Part shown: positions 30,816-38,890 of the stretch, in pieces
How the letters are laid out: each line of letters begins with the position of its first letter
How positions within the stretch are numbered: position 1 is the stretch's first letter
Source of the DNA: Xanthomonas arboricola pv. guizotiae
GTDB taxonomy: Bacteria > Pseudomonadota > Gammaproteobacteria > Xanthomonadales > Xanthomonadaceae
Assembly: GCF_002940205.1 (NCBI RefSeq)
Contig: NZ_MDSK01000018.1
Span: 31,441 to 95,440, forward strand
DNA length: 64,000 nucleotides
Direction: 5' to 3'
Position numbers and translations under genes: made by a program
Notes under the pieces: generated by a model
Told to the model about the DNA's origin: nothing
The model's database searches: none
The model's input: only the letters and a program-made list of their open reading frames with translations

Positions 30816-32696
30816 ATGAAGATCCCCACCTTGTTGTCCGTGTCGTTGCTGGCGGCACTGTCGTTGCCTGCGGCCGCGCAAACCGCACCGCCGCAGGACG
30901 TGCCGTTCGACGGCACCTTGAAGATCGACGTCGATGCCACCGATCTGGCCCACCGCATCTTCAAGGTCAAAACCACCATGCCGGCCAAGCCGGGCCCGAT
31001 GGCGCTGCTGTATCCGCAGTGGATTCCCGGCAACCACTCGCCGACCGGGCCGATCGACAAGCTCGCCGGTCTGGTGATCAAGGTCGATGGCAAGGTGGTG
31101 CCGTGGAAACGCGACCAGTTCGATGTATACGCCTTCACCGTGGACGTGCCGCAGGGCGCCAGCGAGCTGGTGGCCGAGTTCAGGTTCCTCTCCCCGCAGG
31201 CCCCCGCCCAGGGCCGGGTGATGATGACCCCGGAGATGCTCAACCTGCAGTGGAACACCACCGCGCTGTATCCGGCCGGCGTCTTCGCACGCAACATCAA
31301 GGCGCAGGCCAGCGTCACGCTGCCGGCCGGCTGGAGCTATGCCACGGCGCTGGAGACCGAACGCCGGGTGGGCGACACCGTGACCTTCAAGCCGATCGAC
31401 TTCGACGACCTGGTCGACTCGCCGATGTTCGCCGGCAAGTACTACAAGCGCGTGGAGTTGAGCGGCGGCAAGCAGCCGGTCTACCTCAACGTGTTCGCCG
31501 ACGAAGCCAAGTCGCTGGAGGCCAAGCCCGAGCAGATCAAGGCGCATGCGTCGCTGGTGCAGCAGATGGACAAGCTCTACGGCGCGCGGCATTTCGATCA
31601 CTACGAATTCCTGCTGGCGCTGACCAAGAAGTTGGGTGGCATCGGCCTGGAGCATCATCGCTCCAGCGAAAACAGCGGGGTGCCGACCTACTTCACCGAG
31701 TGGGACAATAGCTGGACCGGCCGCGATCTGCTCGCGCACGAGTTCAACCATTCCTGGAACGGCAAGTACCGCCGCGGCGCCGACCTGGCCACGCCCAACT
31801 TCAACGTGCCGATGGGCGACAGCCTGCTGTGGCTGTACGAAGGCCAGACCCAGTTCTGGGGCGAAGTGATGGCTGCGCGTTCGGGCCTGTGGACGCAGGA
31901 CCAGGCACGCGAGATGCTGGCCGGCGTGGCGGCGAACTACGAGCGCGGTCGCCCCGGCATGGCCTGGCGCACCGTGCAGGACACCACCAACGACCCGACC
32001 ATGTCGATGCGCCGGCCCAAGGCCTACCGTAGCTATCAGATGGCCGAAGACTATTACTCCGGCGGCCAGATGATGTGGCTGGAAGTGGACAGCAAGCTGC
32101 GCGCGCTGACCAACAACAAGCGTTCCATCGACGATTTCGGCAAGGCCTTCTTCGGTATGAAGAACGGCGATTGGGACGTCAACCCGTACACCTTCGACGA
32201 CATCGTCGCCGCGCTCAACGGCGTGGCCGCGTACGACTGGGCGAGCCTGTTGCGCAGCCGCATGGACGGGCACGGTTCCTTGAACGGTGGCATCGAGGCC
32301 AACGGCTGGAAGCTGGTCTACAACGAGGAGCCGAATCTGGCCACCAAGGCCGACGAGAGCGACGACAAGGACGCCAGCCTGACCTATTCGCTTGGCGTGT
32401 CCCTGAAATCCTCCGGCGATATCAGCGATGTGCTGTGGGACGGCCCGGCCTTCAATGCCGGCCTGATCGCCGGCAACACCATCGTGGCAGTCAACGACCG
32501 TGCCTTCAGCAGCGAGGTGATCAAGGACGCGATCAAGGCGGCCAAGGGCACCACTGCGCCGATCGAACTGCTGGTCAAGCGCCTGGACCGCTACGACACC
32601 GTGCGCATCGATTACCACGGCGGCCTGCTGTATCCGCATCTGGAGCGCATCCCCGGCAAGCCGGATCGTCTGAGCGAGTTGTACAAGCCGCGCTGA
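30816..32696 (+). CDS. Exported M61-family metallopeptidase with C-terminal PDZ domain
   Basis: The 626-residue protein has a signal peptide (cleavage near AAAQ-TAPPQ), the N-terminal beta domain of M61 (YPQWIPGNHSPTGPIDKLAG) and the zinc site LLAHEFNHSWNGKYRRG. The HExxH motif has His308, Glu309 and His312, with the downstream Glu in LWLYEGQTQFWGE. A PDZ-like domain follows near residues 520-600 (LSYSLGVSLKSSGDISDVLW is not quoted further; GPAFNAGLIAGNTIVAVN is its core). M61 enzymes (glycyl aminopeptidase type) degrade small peptides. It stands alone between the cyo terminator and the heptamer array. Confidence 0.9.
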   Translation: MKIPTLLSVSLLAALSLPAAAQTAPPQDVPFDGTLKIDVDATDLAHRIFKVKTTMPAKPGPMALLYPQWIPGNHSPTGPIDKLAGLVIKVDGKVVPWKRDQFDVYAFTVDVPQGASELVAEFRFLSPQAPAQGRVMMTPEMLNLQWNTTALYPAGVFARNIKAQASVTLPAGWSYATALETERRVGDTVTFKPIDFDDLVDSPMFAGKYYKRVELSGGKQPVYLNVFADEAKSLEAKPEQIKAHASLVQQMDKLYGARHFDHYEFLLALTKKLGGIGLEHHRSSENSGVPTYFTEWDNSWTGRDLLAHEFNHSWNGKYRRGADLATPNFNVPMGDSLLWLYEGQTQFWGEVMAARSGLWTQDQAREMLAGVAANYERGRPGMAWRTVQDTTNDPTMSMRRPKAYRSYQMAEDYYSGGQMMWLEVDSKLRALTNNKRSIDDFGKAFFGMKNGDWDVNPYTFDDIVAALNGVAAYDWASLLRSRMDGHGSLNGGIEANGWKLVYNEEPNLATKADESDDKDASLTYSLGVSLKSSGDISDVLWDGPAFNAGLIAGNTIVAVNDRAFSSEVIKDAIKAAKGTTAPIELLVKRLDRYDTVRIDYHGGLLYPHLERIPGKPDRLSELYKPR

Positions 32697-32919
32697 GTGG
32701 CGCCCGCCCGCTTGCAGCCGTTCGAGCTGGTAACGAAGACCTGGAACTGCATGACCGATTGCGATCGATCATGCGGCTCCAGACGCTGCTTCTGTTCGGT
32801 ACCGATGCCGACCGAGCAAAAGACAGCGCGCCAGCCAAACGCTCGGCGCCATCGATATCTGAGTGAAAACGCAGCAGCAGGATGGGCGGTTGCATCGATT
32901 CCTGCGACGCCGCAGCCTG

Positions 32920-33058
32920 CCCGATTCCCGATTCCCGATTCCCGATTCCCGAATCCCGAGTCCCGAGTCCCGAGTCCCGAATCCCGAATCCCGAATCCCG
33001 AATCCCGAATCCCGAATCCCGAATCCCGAATCCCGAATCCCGAATCCCGAATCCCGAG
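32920..33058. repeat. Heptamer tandem array, about 20 units
   Basis: The array has 4 CCCGATT, 1 CCCGAAT, 3 CCCGAGT, then 11 CCCGAAT units without interruption and a final CCCGAG. The period of 7 is never broken over 133 bp. Variants are grouped in blocks, as expected from recent slippage. Seven is not a multiple of three, so all forward frames stay open and read Pro/Glu/Ser/Arg/Ile/Asn repeats; I treat these as artefacts. It lies in the 430 bp between the M61 gene and radA, ending 68 bp before radA; the rest of that gap holds nothing I can name. Confidence 0.95.
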
Positions 33059-33126
33059 CCAGCGTCGCGCATCCTGAGACCAGCGCCGACTATCCTGTCG
33101 CTCCAGAAGCGATTGGTTGACTGACG

Positions 33127-34518
33127 ATGGCGAAGGCGAAAACTGCCTATGTCTGCGGCGAGTGCGGCGCCGAGTACAACAAGTGGCAAGGGCAGTGCAC
33201 CGAATGCGGGGTCTGGAACACGCTGAGCGAAATCGTGCTCGAAAGCGCGACGCCGGGCAGCAAAGCGTCGCCTGCAGCATCGCGGCGTAGCGGCTGGGCC
33301 GGCAAGGCCGAGGCGCCCAGGATCACTGCGCTCAAGGACGTGCAGCAGTCCGAGCAGGCGCGCGTGTCCACCGGCATTGGCGAGTTCGATCGGGTGCTGG
33401 GCGGCGGCCTGGTCGAAGGCGCGGTGGTGTTGATCGGTGGCGACCCCGGCATCGGCAAGTCGACGCTGTTGCTGCAGGCGCTGGCGAGCATGGCCAGCAC
33501 GCTGCCGGTGCTTTACGTCACCGGCGAGGAATCGCTGGCGCAGGTGGCCGGGCGCGCGGTGCGGCTGGATCTGCCGCTGGAAGGGCTGAATGCCCTGGCC
33601 GAAACCGGCATCGAAAACATCCTGCAACACGCCAGCGTGGCGCGGCCGAAGCTGATCGTGGCCGACTCGGTGCAGACGCTGTGGACCGAATCGCTGACCG
33701 CAGCGCCGGGCTCGGTCAGCCAGGTACGCGAAAGCGCGGCGCGGCTGGTGCGTTACGCCAAGGAGACCGGCACCGCGGTGTTCCTGGTCGGCCATGTGAC
33801 CAAGGAAGGCGGCATCGCCGGCCCGCGCGTGCTCGAGCACATGGTCGATGCGGTGCTGTACTTCGAAGGCGAGAGCGGTAGCCGGTTCCGGCTGTTGCGC
33901 GCGTTCAAGAACCGCTTCGGTGCGGTCAACGAGCTGGGCGTGTTCGCGATGGGCGAGAAGGGCCTCAAGGAGGTCTCCAACCCGTCGGCGATCTTCCTGT
34001 CCGGTGGCAGCACCCAGCAACCGGGCAGCTGCGTGATGGTCACCCGCGAAGGCACCCGCCCGCTGATGGTGGAAGTACAGGCCTTGGTGGATGCCTCGCC
34101 GTTGTCCAATCCGCGCCGCGTCGCGGTGGGCCTGGAGCAGAACCGGCTGGCGATGCTGCTGGCGGTGCTGCATCGCCATGGCGGCATCGTGGTGGGCGAC
34201 CAGGACGTGTTCGTCAACGTGGTCGGCGGCATTCGCGTGCAGGAAACCGCTGCCGACCTCCCGGTGCTGCTGGCAGTGCTGTCCTCGCTGCGTGACCGGC
34301 CGCTGTCGGAGAAGACCATCGCCTTTGGCGAAGTGGGGCTGTCCGGCGAGATCCGGCCGGTGCCCAACGGTGAGGATCGTCTGAAAGAAGCCGCCACCCA
34401 TGGCTTCAAGCGCGCGATCGTGCCCAAGGCCAACGCGCCCAAGACCACCAGGATCAAGGGCATGGAGATCGTCGCCGTGGAGCGGCTGAGCCAGGCACTG
34501 GAAGCGGCGGCCGAGTGA
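33127..34518 (+). CDS. radA: DNA repair protein RadA
   Basis: The 463-residue RecA-like ATPase promotes branch migration in recombination. It has the N-terminal zinc finger CGECGAEYNKWQGQCTECG, Walker A GGDPGIGKST (about residue 103), the RadA motif KNRFGAVNELGVF and a C-terminal Lon-like domain (SGEIRPVPNGEDRLKEA). ATG 33127 is 68 bp after the heptamer array, so the array could affect its expression. Confidence 0.97.
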   Translation: MAKAKTAYVCGECGAEYNKWQGQCTECGVWNTLSEIVLESATPGSKASPAASRRSGWAGKAEAPRITALKDVQQSEQARVSTGIGEFDRVLGGGLVEGAVVLIGGDPGIGKSTLLLQALASMASTLPVLYVTGEESLAQVAGRAVRLDLPLEGLNALAETGIENILQHASVARPKLIVADSVQTLWTESLTAAPGSVSQVRESAARLVRYAKETGTAVFLVGHVTKEGGIAGPRVLEHMVDAVLYFEGESGSRFRLLRAFKNRFGAVNELGVFAMGEKGLKEVSNPSAIFLSGGSTQQPGSCVMVTREGTRPLMVEVQALVDASPLSNPRRVAVGLEQNRLAMLLAVLHRHGGIVVGDQDVFVNVVGGIRVQETAADLPVLLAVLSSLRDRPLSEKTIAFGEVGLSGEIRPVPNGEDRLKEAATHGFKRAIVPKANAPKTTRIKGMEIVAVERLSQALEAAAE

Positions 34519-34818
34519 TGCCGGCGCGGTAGGGGAGCGACTGTCTATACGGGCGTCGCTCTGCATGCGATGAGCTGACCCCACACCCCCGTGTAGTGGG
34601 CGGTATGGCCGCCTGCGCAATGCCGGAATGACATCAATGAAGTTTCGGGCTGGCCGCCGCCAGCTCCGGCGACCGTCCGCCGGCCAGCAGGTCGCGATCT
34701 GCCCTTGATCGATAAGAAAACGTTTTCAGCGCAGGGCGGCTATGGCAACATGCGCGGCCCGTTGCACTGTGCACCGGATCATGGACAGCGCTCACTGCGC
34801 GTTATCAGGAGAAACACG
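34519..34818. other. Intergenic region between radA and the DUF805 gene
   Basis: These 300 bp hold no convincing gene. The one notable site is the 12 bp palindrome at 34716-34727, listed separately. Confidence 0.6.
34716..34727. promoter_or_regulatory. Palindrome GAAAACGTTTTC upstream of the DUF805 gene
   Basis: A perfect 12 bp palindrome centred on ACGT, an AT-rich island in GC-rich DNA, about 92 bp before the DUF805 ATG. LacI/GalR-type regulators bind sites with a central CG of this kind. No regulator gene is adjacent. Confidence 0.35.
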
Positions 34819-35205
34819 ATGGAATGGATGTTGTTGCCACTCAAGCGCTACGCCGACTTCAATGGCCGCTCGCGCCGCAAGGAATATTGGATGTTCATGC
34901 TGCTGCAGGCGATCGTCCTGCTGGTGTTGGGCGGCATTTTCGGCATTGCGGCTGCACTGACGGGCGGCGAGAGCGGTCCTGGTGCATTGGCGTGGCTGGT
35001 CGCTGCCGTCATCGGGATCGTGGTGCTGGCACTGATCGTGCCGAGCATTGCGGTGACCGTGCGTCGCTTGCACGACCAGGGCAAGTCGGGCTGGTTCTAT
35101 CTGCTCAGCCTGGTGCCTTACGTCGGTGGGTTCATCGTGCTGGTGTTCATGTGCCTGGAAGGTACGCCCGGCCCGAACGAGTACGGCGAAAATCCCAAGC
35201 AGTAA
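34819..35205 (+). CDS. DUF805 family membrane protein
   Basis: The 128-residue protein begins MEWMLLPLKRYADFNGRSRR and has KEYWMFMLLQ. It then has two or three membrane helices, with VRRLHDQGKSGWFYLLSLVP between them and GTPGPNEYGENP at the end. These are the standard DUF805 (YhaH-like) signatures. Function is unknown. The start is preceded by AGGAG at 34807-34811. Confidence 0.9.
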   Translation: MEWMLLPLKRYADFNGRSRRKEYWMFMLLQAIVLLVLGGIFGIAAALTGGESGPGALAWLVAAVIGIVVLALIVPSIAVTVRRLHDQGKSGWFYLLSLVPYVGGFIVLVFMCLEGTPGPNEYGENPKQ

Positions 35206-35227
35206 CCGGTTGCAAGGCCTGATCGCA

Positions 35228-35264
35228 CAATGGCGCGGAGACTGCTCCGCGCCATTGTCGTTTC
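35228..35264 (+). terminator. Terminator-like hairpin after the DUF805 gene
   Basis: A perfect 13 bp stem (CAATGGCGCGGAG / CTCCGCGCCATTG) with loop ACTG is followed by TCGTTT. The T run is weak but the stem is very strong. Confidence 0.65.
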
Positions 35265-35617
35265 TGGAGATGTACGGTCGGCGGAGGCTGACCAAAGCAC
35301 GCGTGCGTTTGAGTGCGGAATTCAGCTCGATTGATGCGTTCTTCGATTGTCGGCAGAAAACTTGGAAGTCCCGCCAAGGTGTAGCAAGCAGTCAGGCGGC
35401 AATACGCCGGGGGCTGCTTGTGTTTTCAATACATTATTGAACTATTAAATGGGTATGTTTCCACTCAACGTGGAGCCGGCGAAAAGCTCTGCCAGTTAAT
35501 GCCTGACCAGATCAACGCATGGCAGCGGCCTAGGCAGTGCACTGCAGGCGTCGATAGCAGGTAGCAAGCGCAGGTCGCAGCCGATCGACGCGCTTCGCTT
35601 TTGCAGGGCCGCAACGG
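35265..35617. other. Intergenic region between the DUF805 gene and hrpG
   Basis: About 350 bp downstream of both flanking genes, which converge here. I see no gene and no clear hrpG terminator. The middle (about 35400-35460) is AT-rich for this genome. Confidence 0.5.
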
Positions 35618-36403
35618 TCAACAGGCCGCAGCATGATGGCCGGTGCTGGGGCTGACGACCTTGCCGGGCGTCGGTGCGTCCTTGTCCTGCAGGGCAAGTT
35701 CCAGCTTGTACCCATGCGAATACACGGTTCTGATGCGCACCACGCCGCTGTGATTGCACAGCTGCAGTTTCTTGCGCAGCTTGTAGATGTGCTGCTCCAT
35801 CGTGCGGTCGGTGAACTCGGTGTGGCTACCCCACACCGCCTTGGCCAACTGGCAGCGGCGGAAACACACACCGGGGCTGGAAAACAGCAGCCAGGCGATC
35901 GAGAACTCGCGGGCGGTCAACACGATCGGCTTGCCGTGCAGATACACGGTATTTTCGTCGCGGATCAGCTGGTAGGGGCCCACACTCAGCTGCTGGCTCT
36001 CGGGGCACGCCTCGACCACCGGCGAAAGCGCCAACGCTGCGCGCACATGCAGTTCGTGGGAATTGAAGGGAAGGGCGAGCACATCGTGTGCGCCGGCGCG
36101 GTACCAGGCCAGGATGTCGTGGGCACAGTCGAAACGCCCCAGCACGATCAGCGGCGTGGGATGGCCGCTGTGGCAGCGTTGCCAGGCCAGCAATGAACTG
36201 TCGTCCGACGCAACGCAGGTCGCATCGAAGATCAACAGCTCGCAAGGGGAATGCCGCAGCGAGCGCAGAAGTTCGAGTTCGTCGGAAAACACCGCAAAGC
36301 TCGGGGCCAGCGGTGCCAGGCTGGCATTGACCTGCGATGCCAGACGCGCGTCCTGCGTCAACAGGAAAGCCGATCCTTGCTTGCCGGGAAGGTTGCCGTG
36401 CAT
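35618..36403 (-). CDS. hrpG: OmpR-type response regulator HrpG, master regulator of hrp genes
   Basis: The 261-residue protein has an N-terminal receiver-like domain and a C-terminal winged helix (LTAREFSIAWLLFSSPGVCF, FTDRTMEQHIYKLRKKLQ, RIRTVYSHGYKLEL). In xanthomonads HrpG activates hrpX and so the type III secretion system. Asp60 in CELLIFDATC is the candidate phosphorylation site. The receiver is unusual: the KPF motif reads ALPF, so the conserved Lys is Leu111. The frame is open to 36535, but ATG 36403 gives the length of known HrpG proteins (about 263). Its place next to divergent hrpX confirms the identity. Confidence 0.95.
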   Translation of the reverse strand: MHGNLPGKQGSAFLLTQDARLASQVNASLAPLAPSFAVFSDELELLRSLRHSPCELLIFDATCVASDDSSLLAWQRCHSGHPTPLIVLGRFDCAHDILAWYRAGAHDVLALPFNSHELHVRAALALSPVVEACPESQQLSVGPYQLIRDENTVYLHGKPIVLTAREFSIAWLLFSSPGVCFRRCQLAKAVWGSHTEFTDRTMEQHIYKLRKKLQLCNHSGVVRIRTVYSHGYKLELALQDKDAPTPGKVVSPSTGHHAAAC

Positions 36404-37238
36404 CAGCCGGCCTTCCCATGTCTGCACACGTGCCAGGCGTACATCGGATGCCTGTTGCGAACAGCAGGCGCCAATACAAAACCCACGTGTATAGATAAGT
36501 GCATCGCCATCGCCTTTGGCTGCCAGGGGATCCAACCTGGGGTCGGACGAATGGTATGTACCATTGCCGGGCCAGAAAGTTTCACTGTTGCGTACTTTTC
36601 TTCGGCTGTGGGTAGGTCGGCTTTAACGTACGCTCATTTAGGCGCAACACAGCTCTTACATCCAGGGCATGCGTGATCGATAACTAACAAAATTCCGACA
36701 TCGGGCAATGCGCAGGCCGGGCGATCCGGCGAAACAACAGGCGCGATCGCTGAGTCCATCCAATCGCGTGTCCAGGTCTATACCACGGTATTGCGATTTG
36801 CATGCGCTTGCAGCGCACATGGAATATGTCGCCAATCCGTCGATGCAACGGAACCGCGCGGCAATCGTTTGAAGCGCATCTTTCATTTACTGAAGCGCCG
36901 CGCCAGCAGCCATTACCACGTCATGCCAGGACAGTGGTCAAGCCAATGCAAGGCTTGGTCCTTGGATTGCCTTGCGAATCCTCTCCGGCAAAAGCCTTGT
37001 CTTCAATACGGTTTCGCATGGCGTGCAATGTCCTATGCACGACAGCGCCGGAGGTATGCAAAAAGTGCCCTTTATCTGCATGCCGCATAACTGGGTTGGC
37101 AGGAGACAGAGTGAGGTTTTTTGATTTTCTTAGTGCCTTGGAGTGAGAAATTCCATTGGATCCGCTGCATACAATCGGTTGCGCCAGCCAGACCGGCGCA
37201 TGGTTGTTTTTGCTCATCCCCCTATGAGAGAGCCCGGC
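36404..37238. other. Divergent hrpG-hrpX intergenic region
   Basis: 835 bp separate the two start codons. The region is clearly more AT-rich than the flanking genes. Several short open frames exist in it, none with convincing codon use or start signals. I looked for a TTCGB-N15-TTCGB plant-inducible-promoter box and found none. Long leaders for one or both mRNAs are the simplest explanation for the length. Confidence 0.6.
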
Positions 37239-38669
37239 ATGATCCTTTCAACCTACTTCGCGGCGATCTCTGCGTTGTCGTACGCAGACCGTCTTCCTAC
37301 CTACACAAGCAGGATGCTGGTTGGTGCCTGGCCGCAAGGTCTGCAACATCTTCAACAACGCCGTGACGGCCAGGCCGCCGCAGATGGCGCCGACGATGAA
37401 GTCGGCCTGCTTGGCGCCAGCGGCGACGCCTTGTTGATCCTCGAATACCAGGAGGAGGCCGAAGATGCCTACCGCCACGCCTTGAAGGCGATGCGCGGGC
37501 ACCAGCGCCAACTGCGGCTGCTGTCCTGCCGCAATACCGCCTGGTTGATGCTGAGCCAGCGCCGCCTGAGCGCTGCACTGAACTGCTTTGCGCAGCTGGC
37601 GATGGACCGCGAGACGCCGGCCTGCCTGTGCGGTGAGAGTCTGCTGGGCAAGGCGCTGACCCACTTCCATCTGGGCCAGAGCACGCTGGCGCTGCAGACG
37701 CTGGAGCGTGCCAACGACGTGCTGGCGGACCTGGACAGCGGCGCAACCGAGTGGCTGCGCATCGCCACTGCGCTGCGCCTGGACATGATTGCGCAGCTGC
37801 GCATCCGGCGTGCCGACCGGATGAGCGACCACGTGTTCTGGCAGGCCACGCTGCGCCAGGAGGATGCGGCGCACGCGTTCGAGCCCAACGCGCTACGCGC
37901 CTGCATCGCCGACCTGGCCGAGAGCATGCCGGTGCTCGCACAGCGCATGCGCCACGTGCGCAATCTGCTGCGCATCGCCAGTGGCGACACCTTCGGTTTC
38001 GATGCGCAGATCGATGCGCTGCCGGCCGCCGCCACCGGTTGCCCGCCCTGCGCCCGCCAGGATGCGCAGGTGGAGCTGGCGCTTGCCGCATTGGCGGTGG
38101 GGCGCGCCGATCTGGCGGAGCGCGCCCTGGCCGGTGCCGGCCGGCACCACGCGCCGCGCTGGAATCTGGAGTTCGAGTATTGCCAGGCCAAGATCAGCCA
38201 GGCGCTGGGCAAGACCGAGCAGGCACTGCTGCTGTACAACCGCTATGCGCTGGGCGCGGTGCAGTGCCTGCGCAGCGAGGTGCAGGCGCCGCGGCTGCTG
38301 GAAAGCGGCACGCCGGCGCATGTCAGCGACGACATCTCCGCGCGGCTGCCGGCCAAGTACCGGCGCGCCTACGCTTACATGATCACCAATGCGCACCGCT
38401 CGGATCTGTCGATCAACGAGGTGGCTGCGCAGATCGGCGTCACCGGGCGCGCCCTGCAGCAGGCCTTCAAGTCCGCCACCGGGCTGTCGCCGACTCAGGT
38501 GCTGCGTCGTTACCGGATGCAGAGCATTCGCGACGAACTGCTGGCCGAAGGCGGCTGCGGCAGCGTGCTGCAGGCGGCCAGCCGCTGGGGCGTGGGCAGC
38601 CGCTCGGCGCTGGCCAAGGGCTATCGCCAGCATTTCAATGAGGCACCGATGGAAACCCTGCAGCGCTAA
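37239..38669 (+). CDS. hrpX: AraC-family activator HrpX of type III secretion genes
   Basis: The 476-residue protein, exactly the length known for HrpX, has a large N-terminal region with helical-repeat character (residues 1-350) and a C-terminal AraC domain. In that domain SINEVAAQIGVTGRALQQAF and FKSATGLSPTQVLRRYRMQS form the first helix-turn-helix and linker, and SVLQAASRWGVGSRSALAKG the second. HrpX activates hrp, hrc and effector genes through PIP boxes. ATG 37239 (MILSTYFAAISALSYADRLP) is chosen; the frame is open to 37143. Expression is driven by HrpG, encoded divergently. Confidence 0.97.
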   Translation: MILSTYFAAISALSYADRLPTYTSRMLVGAWPQGLQHLQQRRDGQAAADGADDEVGLLGASGDALLILEYQEEAEDAYRHALKAMRGHQRQLRLLSCRNTAWLMLSQRRLSAALNCFAQLAMDRETPACLCGESLLGKALTHFHLGQSTLALQTLERANDVLADLDSGATEWLRIATALRLDMIAQLRIRRADRMSDHVFWQATLRQEDAAHAFEPNALRACIADLAESMPVLAQRMRHVRNLLRIASGDTFGFDAQIDALPAAATGCPPCARQDAQVELALAALAVGRADLAERALAGAGRHHAPRWNLEFEYCQAKISQALGKTEQALLLYNRYALGAVQCLRSEVQAPRLLESGTPAHVSDDISARLPAKYRRAYAYMITNAHRSDLSINEVAAQIGVTGRALQQAFKSATGLSPTQVLRRYRMQSIRDELLAEGGCGSVLQAASRWGVGSRSALAKGYRQHFNEAPMETLQR

Positions 38670-38890
38670 GCCGTTGCGCGCCACGGCCGGGCGTCGACGC
38701 AGGCCGTGGCGCGTCGTTTCCAAAGCGTGTGCTGCAATGGCGACCGGACGGCTGGCTAGGCGCTGAAGGCAGTCATAGTGTGACGCGCGTGCGTACGGCG
38801 TGGCTTGCGGCTATCCTGTTCGGCTCGCACTGCCACCCAGGAAGGCGCGTCCGAGGATGGGCGTGGCCGCCAAGGAAACGACGAACGATC

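Noticed and set aside
32863..33124. Open frames with repeated Arg-Ile-Pro-Asn-Pro-Glu-Ser
   Set aside because: They come from the heptamer array, which keeps all three plus frames open; no ribosome-binding site and no coding sequence outside the array.
36791..37090. 99-codon open frame in the hrpG-hrpX spacer
   Set aside because: Cys/Arg-rich translation without any domain, poor start context and low-GC composition unlike local genes.
36404..37238. Plant-inducible-promoter box (TTCGB-N15-TTCGB) for hrpX
   Set aside because: TTCGC occurs near 37010, but no second TTCG lies 15 bp away. hrpX is known to be driven by HrpG rather than by itself.
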